Shown: positions 1-5,558 of the stretch, piece after piece
How positions within the stretch are numbered: position 1 is the first letter of the stretch
Layout of the letters: each line of letters opens with the position of its first letter
DNA from: an uncultured Ilumatobacter sp.
Lineage (GTDB): Bacteria; Actinomycetota; Acidimicrobiia; Acidimicrobiales; Ilumatobacteraceae
Direction: 5' to 3'
Length of the DNA: 7,130 nt
NCBI GenBank assembly: GCA_938049325.1
Contig: CALICC010000131.1
Location: 1 to 7,130 of the forward strand
Notes under the pieces: model-generated
Databases searched by the model: none
What the model saw: only the letters and a program-made list of their open reading frames with translations
What the model was told of the DNA's origin: nothing
Program-made: the position numbers and the translations under genes

Positions 1-4
1 GATC

Positions 5-10
5 GAGGAA
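5..10 (+). promoter_or_regulatory. Ribosome binding site of the ABC1/UbiB-family gene
   Basis: GAGGAA lies 8 nt before the ATG at 19, a good Shine-Dalgarno match at normal spacing. It supports 19 as the true start even though almost no upstream sequence is visible. The promoter of this gene is outside the window. Confidence 0.7.
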
Positions 11-18
11 CGAGTTCA

Positions 19-1572
19 ATGACCAGCGAATCGACCAGCAAACGCGGATCCAGCCGCACATTCGGCATCGCCGTGCTCGCACTCGCTGCCACGGTTGCCG
101 GAGGCTTTGGCGTGTTGGCGCGCAGAGATGCCACCGGTCGACTCGGTCGGTCATGGGCTGGACGCAGTGCGCGCCTCGCTCGGATGGGCGCACGCGTCGG
201 CAGCACGTATGCAAGCACTGCAGCGCGTAAGACGTTCGCGTCTGCGGAACGCCGAGAGGTCCTCGACCGAGAACGTGAGTTCCGCACCGCCGAGCAAGTC
301 GCGGACGAGCTCGGTCAGATGAAGGGCGCACTGATGAAGCTCGGCCAGATGGCGAGCTATCTGGATGACGGCCTCCCCGAACCGCTACGACTCGCGCTGG
401 CGCAGCTTCAATCAGACGCCCCACCCATGTCGACGGAGCTGGCGCGCTCCACGGTCGAGGCCGAACTCGGCGCACCGCTCGACGAACTGTTCCTGGCCTT
501 CGACGACGAGCCGATCGCCGCAGCGTCGATCGGTCAAGTCCACCGGGCGATCATCCGCGACATCGACGCCGACGGCGCGCCGATCGAACGGGCCGTCGCG
601 GTCAAAGTCCAATACCCGGGCGTGGGAGAAGCCATCGCGTCCGACCTCCGCAACGCCGACATGCTCGGCGTCATGCTGAAGCAGAGCTTCGGTGGGCTCG
701 ACCCGACCGAAATGGTCGACGAGATCAAGATTCGCCTCGCCGACGAGGTCGACTACGAGCTCGAGGCTCAGAACCAGCAGCTCTTCGCCGAGTACTACCG
801 CGACCACCCGTTCGTTCGAATTCCCGAGGTGATCAGCAGCCACTCGACCCGGCGAGTGCTCACCACCGAACTCGCGGTCGGGCATCGCTGGTCGGAGATG
901 ATGGATCGGGGGCAGGAAACCCGCGACCGAGTCGGCGAGATCATCTTTCGGTTCGTGTTCCGGTCGCTGTACCGATTCGGTGCGTTCAACGGTGACCCAC
1001 ATCCGGGCAACTATCTGTTTCACGACGACGGCACGGTCACCTTCCTCGACTTCGGCCTCGTCAAGCACTTCACGTCCGACGAGTTGCACATGTTCGGGTC
1101 GTTGGTGAAGGCCGCCGCAGTCGACTTTGATGCAGCGCAATTCCGCAGCCTCGTCGAGCAAGCCGGCATGCTCGACCCCGACGCACCCGTCGACACCGCT
1201 GACGTGGGCGAGTACTTCTCGCTGTTCTACGACACGGTCACCCACGATTCCGAGATGACCTGGACTCGCGACTACGCGAACTCAGTCGTGCGCCACACGT
1301 TCGACCGAACGAGCCCCATCAGCCAGTACGCAACGGTGCCCCGCGCCTTCGTCTTCATTCAACGCATCAACCTCGGGTTGTACGCACTCCTGGGCGAGCT
1401 CGAAGCGACGGGGAACTATCGCAGGATCGCTGCAGAACTCTGGCCATTCGTGAGCGCCGGACCGAGCACCGACCTCGGGCGAGCGGAGGCCGAATGGCTC
1501 CGCCACGTCGATCACCGCGACGACGCAGCTCCGACTGATGGCTGGGAACCGGTCACATCCGTGGAGCGGTGA
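19..1572 (+). CDS. ABC1/UbiB-family (AarF/ADCK) atypical protein kinase-like protein
   Basis: This is a 517-residue member of the ABC1/UbiB/ADCK atypical kinase family. Family members are ATPases linked to isoprenoid quinone or other lipid metabolism; the substrate here is unknown. Visible motifs in order are: the family-specific KxGQ at K107-Q110 (KLGQ), a QSD variant of the N-terminal QTD-like motif (131-133), the Ala-rich nucleotide loop AAASIGQVHRA (167-177) replacing a glycine-rich loop, the VAVKVQYP strand with ATP-site lysine K196, EVDYELEAQN (243-252), the catalytic-loop equivalent GDPHPGN (325-331) and the metal-binding LDFG with D344. All key residues are intact, so the fold should bind nucleotide. 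Residues about 13-34 are hydrophobic (Ala, Val, Leu, Gly) after a basic start and may be a membrane anchor. The C-terminal paired transmembrane helices of classical UbiB are not evident. ATG 19 is preceded by a good ribosome binding site. The next gene begins 37 bp downstream. Family assignment is firm; the cellular role is not. Confidence 0.93.
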   Translation: MTSESTSKRGSSRTFGIAVLALAATVAGGFGVLARRDATGRLGRSWAGRSARLARMGARVGSTYASTAARKTFASAERREVLDREREFRTAEQVADELGQMKGALMKLGQMASYLDDGLPEPLRLALAQLQSDAPPMSTELARSTVEAELGAPLDELFLAFDDEPIAAASIGQVHRAIIRDIDADGAPIERAVAVKVQYPGVGEAIASDLRNADMLGVMLKQSFGGLDPTEMVDEIKIRLADEVDYELEAQNQQLFAEYYRDHPFVRIPEVISSHSTRRVLTTELAVGHRWSEMMDRGQETRDRVGEIIFRFVFRSLYRFGAFNGDPHPGNYLFHDDGTVTFLDFGLVKHFTSDELHMFGSLVKAAAVDFDAAQFRSLVEQAGMLDPDAPVDTADVGEYFSLFYDTVTHDSEMTWTRDYANSVVRHTFDRTSPISQYATVPRAFVFIQRINLGLYALLGELEATGNYRRIAAELWPFVSAGPSTDLGRAEAEWLRHVDHRDDAAPTDGWEPVTSVER

Positions 1573-1596
1573 CCCGTGAGAGGGCGACAGCGCCTG

Positions 1597-1609
1597 TATC
1601 TTCCTGGAA
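1597..1609 (+). promoter_or_regulatory. Candidate leaderless promoter (-10 box) of the FKBP lipoprotein gene
   Basis: TATCTT at 1597-1602 fits the actinobacterial -10 pattern TANNNT and is preceded by TG without the usual one-base gap. It is followed by exactly 7 nt and then the ATG at 1610, so transcription could start at or next to the start codon. No proper Shine-Dalgarno sequence precedes the ATG: the GGA at 1606-1608 is too close, and the AG-rich stretch around 1578-1584 is more than 20 nt away. A convincing -35 is missing; the best match is GTGAGA at 1576-1581 with a short 15-nt spacer. This is an inference from spacing. Confidence 0.35.
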
Positions 1610-2611
1610 ATGCGTCGCACTCTCGCTCTCGCCGTCACGGCCGTCGTCACCCTTGCCGCCTGCGGTTCCGATTCGAGCGGAGGGCCGGTCCTGGCTCCCA
1701 ACGAAACCCTCGAACCCGTTGCCGAGAACGGCGACACGAGCAACGCAACCGTTCCTGAGGAACCGGCGCCGACCGCACCGCCGGAGCCGGAAGACACCTG
1801 CATTCCTGAAGGTGGCGAGGCCCCTGAGATCGACCTGGGCGGCGCTGAGCCGCCTCCGGAAAATCCTGACAAGCCTGAAGTCGAGATCCCAGCCGAGGCG
1901 CCGACCGAGCTCGTCCGCACAGTGCTCACCGAAGGATCTGGCGTCGCCGCAGCAGCGGGCGACACCGTCATCGTCGACTACATCGGCGTGCGTTCCGACG
2001 ACGGACTGCCCTTCGACAACAGCTACGACCGTGCGCCGTTCCCGGTCGTACTCGGCGCCGGCAACGTCATCCAAGGTTGGGATGACGGCCTCGTCGGCGC
2101 CCAAGCGGGCGAGCGCGTACAGCTCGACATCCCGTCCGATCTCGCGTACGGCGAAGCAGCTCGCAGCGACATCATTTGCGCCAACGAAGACCTGACGTTC
2201 GTGGTCGACGTGCGCGTCGTCGTCCCCGCAGCCGACCCGGCCGACGAGCCGAGTGAGCCGGGCGTTGACCTGTCGACCGAAGGTGTCGACGACACCATCT
2301 TCGACGACCTCACCGCCGGCGACGGCGCCGCCCTCGAACTCGGTGACACCGCGGTGATCCGCTACGTCAACTTCAGGGGCGACAACGGCGTCGCGATCGA
2401 ATCGAATTGGGCTTCCGAGCCGCTACAGGTGCCGTTCAATGACGAGCTTCTGGCTGGTCTCTTCGAAGGCCTCGAGGGGATGAAGGTCGGCGGCCGCCGC
2501 GCGATCACCATTCCGCCGGAAGACGGATTCGGCGAAGAGGGCAACCCCCAAGCGGGCCTCCCAGCCGGAACCGACATGATCTTCGTGATCGATCTGCTCG
2601 GCGCATACTGA
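1610..2611 (+). CDS. Lipoprotein with tandem FKBP-type peptidyl-prolyl isomerase domains (second degenerate)
   Basis: This 333-residue secreted lipoprotein is predicted to be a prolyl cis-trans isomerase or chaperone acting outside the cytoplasmic membrane. The N-terminus has two arginines, a hydrophobic core and a type II signal peptide lipobox LAAC with lipidated Cys18. A Pro/Glu/Ala-rich tether follows (about 20-100). FKBP domain 1 (about 100-206) carries the expected pocket residues: Y124, F135-D136, V153-I154, W157 and Y180-G181. FKBP domain 2 (about 235-333) keeps the fold pattern, including EGLEGMKVGGRR (286-297) and FGEEG (307-311), and ends on the last strand FVIDL. Its pocket is altered: I263 replaces Phe, E264 replaces Asp and L284 replaces Trp, so it is probably not an efficient isomerase. 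Besides Cys18 there are only two cysteines, C64 in the tether and C190 in domain 1, which could form a disulfide. The gene follows the ABC1-family gene by 37 bp and may share its transcript or use its own leaderless promoter. The start is chosen because the signal peptide begins exactly there. Confidence 0.92.
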   Translation: MRRTLALAVTAVVTLAACGSDSSGGPVLAPNETLEPVAENGDTSNATVPEEPAPTAPPEPEDTCIPEGGEAPEIDLGGAEPPPENPDKPEVEIPAEAPTELVRTVLTEGSGVAAAAGDTVIVDYIGVRSDDGLPFDNSYDRAPFPVVLGAGNVIQGWDDGLVGAQAGERVQLDIPSDLAYGEAARSDIICANEDLTFVVDVRVVVPAADPADEPSEPGVDLSTEGVDDTIFDDLTAGDGAALELGDTAVIRYVNFRGDNGVAIESNWASEPLQVPFNDELLAGLFEGLEGMKVGGRRAITIPPEDGFGEEGNPQAGLPAGTDMIFVIDLLGAY

Positions 2612-2640
2612 CCAACGAATCAGTTGAGCGCTCGCGCAAG
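2612..2640. other. Convergent intergenic gap with a weak imperfect hairpin
   Basis: Only 29 bp separate the converging stop codons (TGA at 2609-2611 and TAG at 2643-2641). The gap holds an imperfect inverted repeat, TTGAGC (2624-2629), loop GCTC, GCGCAA (2634-2639), with one A-G mismatch and a 6-position stem. No T-tract follows on either strand. It could serve as a weak bidirectional terminator, but as an intrinsic terminator it is poor. Rho-dependent termination or overlapping 3' ends are equally likely. Confidence 0.25.
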
Positions 2641-4494
2641 CTACTTCGCTCGTCGCGGCGACAGCTGAACGTCGCCGATGTCGGCGACGTCTTGCACGGT
2701 GCGCGAGAGCTGACTGAACTGGTCGGTATGCAAGTGACGCGTGGGTCGCGAATAGTGGTACCCCTGTGCAATGTTGATCCCAGCGTCGGCAACAGCCTGT
2801 GCAAGCTCCGCTGTCTCCACGCCTTCAGCGACCACTCGTAGGTCGAGACGGTTGGCCAACTCGACCACCGCGTCGATGATTGCGGCATCGCGATGATGAT
2901 CGATCATGCGTGACACGAACTGTCGATCGATCTTGAGCTCGTCGACGTCGAACAAGTCGAGCCGCGCCAAAGACGACGCCGCCTGACCGAAGTCGTCCAG
3001 CGAGATCGACACGTCGAGCGCACGAATTCGATCGATCCGCTCGATCAATCGCTCGGTGTCGACCACAGCCACGCTGTCCTCGACCAGTTCGAGTGTCAAG
3101 CGCTTTGGTTCGAAGCCCGTACGGTCGAGCAACGCGGCGAGATCGGCGACGAAGTCGACGCCCGTGGCGTCACCGATCGCGATATTGACCGAGAGCTGGA
3201 CATGGTCGGGCCAGCTTCCAGCCTCAACCACGGCGCGCTCGAGCACCACCGAGGTCATCTCGCGTTGAAGACCGGTCAAACCGACATGTTCCAAGAGTTC
3301 CCCGGCTCCGACGATTCCCAGTTCTGGATGTGACCAGCGGGCCAGCGCCTCGCCGCCGACGACCCTCCCGGTCGCGATCTCGACCTGCGGTTGAAACCAG
3401 ACCTGCACGTCGCCGTAGGCGAGTGCTTCGGGAAGCTCCTGCACCAGCTGCATACGACGTTGGCTGTGTGGATCGTCTTCAATCCGATACCACGTTGCCT
3501 CGAGCCCCTCGCGCTTCGATCGGTACATCGCGATGTCCGCAAACCGGAGCATCGAGTCCTTGGGCACCACCGAAGAATGGGCCATGCCGATCGATGCTCG
3601 AGTCGTGATTTCGATGTCGTTGACGAGCATGGACTCCGACCACGACGACGACACTCGGTGGGCGAAACGGCGCGTCAGCTCCGGCGGTCCGGGCACGATG
3701 GCTGCGAACTCGTCTCCGCCCAGACGCGCAACGAGTACGTCCGCGTCGAGCGCAACGAGACGTTCCGCAACTCGCCGTAGCACTTCGTCGCCGAAGTCGT
3801 GGCCGAGCGTGTCGTTGATCTCCTTGAAGTTGTCCATGTCGAGCAAGAGGAGACCGATGTCGTCCTCATCGTGCTCCGATTCGACCAGTGCGTGGCGCAG
3901 CACACGGCGGTTCGGTAGCCCGGTCAGCGGATCGTGATTGGCCTGCCACTGAGCAGCGCGCGCACCGGCTTCTGCAAGCAACACGCCGCTCCCGCGGTTG
4001 ATGACGGTGTGCCAGGACAGAATGACCGCCGCAACGATGATGACGGGGGCGTAGTCGACGTCAACCACCAACGGGATGGTGATGACGTACAGCAGCGTCA
4101 AGGCACACAGCGCGCGCAGCCACCCCCGAGCGAGATAGGCCGAGTTTGCACCGAGCGAGCCGATCATGACGATCACCCCAGCCACGTATCCCCCGGGCAA
4201 CACCAACGCAGCGACCGCGGCCAGAGTGTGTTCGGTGAACAGATAGCAGCCGAGTTCTTGACCCACCTCGAGCCGTTGGCGTCGCACCACGAACGTCGAC
4301 ACGATCTGCACGACGAGCACGATGCCTGCGTAGAAGAAGCGATCCGGCCCGAGCGGAAACACCATCAACGCGATGACGACCACCACGGTCAAGATGCCGC
4401 GTTGCAGCACCGGCGTCCGCCGATTCCACGGGTTGAGCATGGGGGCAGCGCCGGACTCGTCTGTGGCGTCAGGCAGCGTCGGGCCAGTACTCAC
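2641..4494 (-). CDS. Membrane-anchored GGDEF-EAL cyclic-di-GMP turnover protein
   Basis: From GTG 4494 this is a 617-residue protein combining a diguanylate cyclase-type and a c-di-GMP phosphodiesterase-type domain. The N-terminal part (about 34-165) has around six hydrophobic segments (about 34-49, 52-71, 83-99, 103-119, 127-144, 150-165), a membrane sensor module of no family I recognise. The GGDEF domain starts at HDPLTGLPNRR (187-197), has metal and substrate residues D219, N227, D228, H232 and D236, and carries an intact GGDEF signature at 259-263. The RxxD inhibitory site is absent (DADV at that position, 250-253). The EAL domain (about 345-594) has EALARW (382-387) and the expected catalytic and metal ligands: N437, E469, D500-D501, K521, E557 and Q577. 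Loop 6 reads DDFGQAASSL instead of the usual DDFGTGYSSL. Both domains look competent from residues, with net activity unknown. The chosen GTG overlaps the upstream small ORF stop by GTGA. ATG 4440 and an in-frame GTG 4587 are alternatives. It is probably the last gene of the nadB-nadC transcript. Confidence 0.9.
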   Translation of the reverse strand: MSTGPTLPDATDESGAAPMLNPWNRRTPVLQRGILTVVVVIALMVFPLGPDRFFYAGIVLVVQIVSTFVVRRQRLEVGQELGCYLFTEHTLAAVAALVLPGGYVAGVIVMIGSLGANSAYLARGWLRALCALTLLYVITIPLVVDVDYAPVIIVAAVILSWHTVINRGSGVLLAEAGARAAQWQANHDPLTGLPNRRVLRHALVESEHDEDDIGLLLLDMDNFKEINDTLGHDFGDEVLRRVAERLVALDADVLVARLGGDEFAAIVPGPPELTRRFAHRVSSSWSESMLVNDIEITTRASIGMAHSSVVPKDSMLRFADIAMYRSKREGLEATWYRIEDDPHSQRRMQLVQELPEALAYGDVQVWFQPQVEIATGRVVGGEALARWSHPELGIVGAGELLEHVGLTGLQREMTSVVLERAVVEAGSWPDHVQLSVNIAIGDATGVDFVADLAALLDRTGFEPKRLTLELVEDSVAVVDTERLIERIDRIRALDVSISLDDFGQAASSLARLDLFDVDELKIDRQFVSRMIDHHRDAAIIDAVVELANRLDLRVVAEGVETAELAQAVADAGINIAQGYHYSRPTRHLHTDQFSQLSRTVQDVADIGDVQLSPRRAK

Positions 4495-4598
4495 AATTGG
4501 AACTCGGCACGCTGAGCGTCGTACTTGAGCGATTTCTTCACGATTTCTTGAGGCAGGGCCGATCGCTCCGCACGCCGGAGCGACCACGAGGCGTTCAC
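4491..4598 (-). CDS. Small unrecognised 35-residue protein, translationally coupled between nadC and the GGDEF-EAL gene
   Basis: This is a GTG-initiated 35-codon ORF whose function I do not recognise. Three features support it. AGAGG (4610-4606) lies 7 nt before its GTG. The GTG overlaps the nadC stop as GTGA (4598-4595). Its own TGA overlaps the GTG of the GGDEF-EAL gene as GTGA (4494-4491). Third-position GC is 25 of 34 codons after the start, against 13 of 31 in the competing frame that would extend the GGDEF-EAL protein, and the third frame contains a stop. The peptide has a basic first half (Trp5, Arg8, Arg9, Arg12), then a likely helical stretch beginning LPQEIVKKSLKYD (15-27), and ends in AEFQL. 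It has no membrane segment, signal peptide or cysteines. It could be a functional small protein or a leader ORF whose translation feeds ribosomes to the next gene. Conservation in relatives would decide this. Confidence 0.6.
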   Translation of the reverse strand: MNASWSLRRAERSALPQEIVKKSLKYDAQRAEFQL

Positions 4599-5509
4599 AC
4601 GACGACCTCTCGGAGGTCGAGCCCGAGATCGAGGACTCGCGCCGAATGCGTCAATTCACCGACGGCGATCAGGTCGACGCCGGTCTCGGCAACGGCTCGA
4701 GCGGTTTCGAGCGTGAGACCGCCGCTGGCCTCGAGCCGCACGTTGGATCGCGTGCTGTTGCGAATATCCACCGCCTCGCGCATCTGATCCGGGCTGAAGT
4801 TGTCGATCAGCACCTCGTCGGCCCCGGCCTCGATCGCTTCGCGAAGCCCATCGAGCGAGTCGACCTCGATTTCGACTGGGATCGTGGCTTCCAGCGCACG
4901 CACGCGCGCATAGGCCTCGGCGACGCCGCCTGCGGCCGCGACATGGTTGTCTTTCACGAGCGCCATGTCGGAGAGACCCATTCGGTGGTTCGCTCCCCCA
5001 CCGCACCGCACGGCGTACTTCTCGAGCGCACGTAGACCCGGCATCGTCTTGCGCGTATCGCGCACGGTTGCCGACGTTCCCTCCAACGCATCGGCCCAGC
5101 GTCGAGTGAGGCTGGCGACCCCCGAGAGGTGGCAGAGCAGGTTCAGCGCCGTGCGCTCGGCGGTCAGCAACAACCGAGTCGGTGCGGTCACGCGAGCGAC
5201 ATCGGTACCCGGTGCGACGCGCGATGCGTCATCGACGAGGTACTCGACGGTGCTCGCCGAGTCACCGCACACCGTGTCGATCACGGCGGCGACGACGGGC
5301 AGGCCCGCCACGACGCCGTTCTCACGAGCACCGAACGTGGCGACGCTGCGCTGATCCGCGGGGATCGTCGCGGTCGAGGTCACGTCGACACCACCCATGA
5401 GATCTTCGGTGATCGCGAGACGCACGAGCGACGACAATGCGTCAGGGTCGAGCCCGACCTCGATCAACTGGGCACGAGTGTTGGCCGAGATCGGATGCAA
5501 GACGAACAT
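4595..5509 (-). CDS. nadC: Quinolinate phosphoribosyltransferase (nicotinate-nucleotide pyrophosphorylase, carboxylating)
   Basis: NadC converts quinolinate and PRPP to nicotinate mononucleotide, releasing CO2 and pyrophosphate. This is the entry step from de novo synthesis into the common NAD pathway in the cytoplasm. The 304 residues are full length for the family. The N-terminal domain contains LAITEDLMGG-VDVTS (31-45). The family motifs follow: ERTALNLLCHLSGVAS (118-133), RDTRKTMPGLR (150-160) with Arg150, Arg153 and Lys154 of the substrate pocket, EKYAVRCGGGANHRMGL (163-179) with its substrate-binding basic residues, KDNH (186-189), EIEVDSL (213-219), LIDNF (234-238), the phosphate-loop-like LEASGG (259-264) and the C-terminal VGELTHSARVLDLGLDL. 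No motif residue appears lost. The start ATG 5509 has AGGA 7 nt upstream. It lies 49 bp after nadB and overlaps the next small ORF by GTGA, so it is probably the middle of an operon. Confidence 0.96.
   Translation of the reverse strand: MFVLHPISANTRAQLIEVGLDPDALSSLVRLAITEDLMGGVDVTSTATIPADQRSVATFGARENGVVAGLPVVAAVIDTVCGDSASTVEYLVDDASRVAPGTDVARVTAPTRLLLTAERTALNLLCHLSGVASLTRRWADALEGTSATVRDTRKTMPGLRALEKYAVRCGGGANHRMGLSDMALVKDNHVAAAGGVAEAYARVRALEATIPVEIEVDSLDGLREAIEAGADEVLIDNFSPDQMREAVDIRNSTRSNVRLEASGGLTLETARAVAETGVDLIAVGELTHSARVLDLGLDLREVVV
4606..4610 (-). promoter_or_regulatory. Ribosome binding site of the small ORF, inside the nadC 3' end
   Basis: On the minus strand, AGAGG (4610 to 4606) is followed by 7 nt and then the GTG at 4598. 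It lies within the nadC codons for Arg300-Glu301, so the sequence is also constrained by nadC. The good spacing favours GTG 4598 over the downstream in-frame GTG 4587 of the other frame, which has no comparable site. Confidence 0.5.
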
Positions 5510-5516
5510 CGCCGAA

Positions 5517-5520
5517 TCCT
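5517..5520 (-). promoter_or_regulatory. Ribosome binding site of nadC
   Basis: On the minus strand, AGGA is followed by TTCGGCG and the ATG at 5509, a 7-nt spacing. It supports this start and indicates independent initiation after the 49-bp nadB-nadC gap (5510-5558). I see no promoter or hairpin in that gap. Confidence 0.6.
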
Positions 5521-5558
5521 AGAACGTCGCGTTTCTGGTCCGACTCCAGACGCAGAAG

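Noticed and set aside
412..1245. Long minus-strand ORF of 277 codons opposite the ABC1-family gene
   Set aside because: It is antisense to an intact family protein with all motifs. It has no recognisable domains, and long antisense frames are expected in GC-rich coding DNA.
1282..2104. Minus-strand ORFs opposite the end of the ABC1-family gene and the FKBP gene
   Set aside because: They are low-complexity Ser/Gly/Ala-rich or Arg-rich shadows of the FKBP gene, with no motifs and no ribosome binding site worth noting.
1569..2195. Plus-strand ORF starting at a GTGA overlap with the ABC1-family stop
   Set aside because: Its Ser/Arg/Pro-rich translation is an out-of-frame reading of the FKBP lipoprotein gene. 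The overlap is coincidental.
3934..4515. Plus-strand 193-codon ORF rich in His, Asp and Arg
   Set aside because: It is the complement of the transmembrane region of the GGDEF-EAL gene. His/Asp/Gln-rich composition is typical of the antisense reading of Val/Ile/Leu codons.
4524..4552. Direct repeats CGATTTCTT (4530-4538 and 4541-4549) flanked by CTTGAG on both sides, resembling an operator upstream of the GGDEF-EAL gene
   Set aside because: The region is better explained as codons of the small ORF (Gln-Glu-Ile-Val-Lys-Lys-Ser). The 11-bp period is not a codon multiple, but 9-bp similarity over two copies is too little to claim a binding site.
4495..4587. In-frame N-terminal extension of the GGDEF-EAL protein from GTG 4587
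   Set aside because: The extension has low third-position GC (13/31), contains codons unlike the neighbours (AGA, GTA, TCA), has no well-placed ribosome binding site and overlaps the better-supported small ORF.
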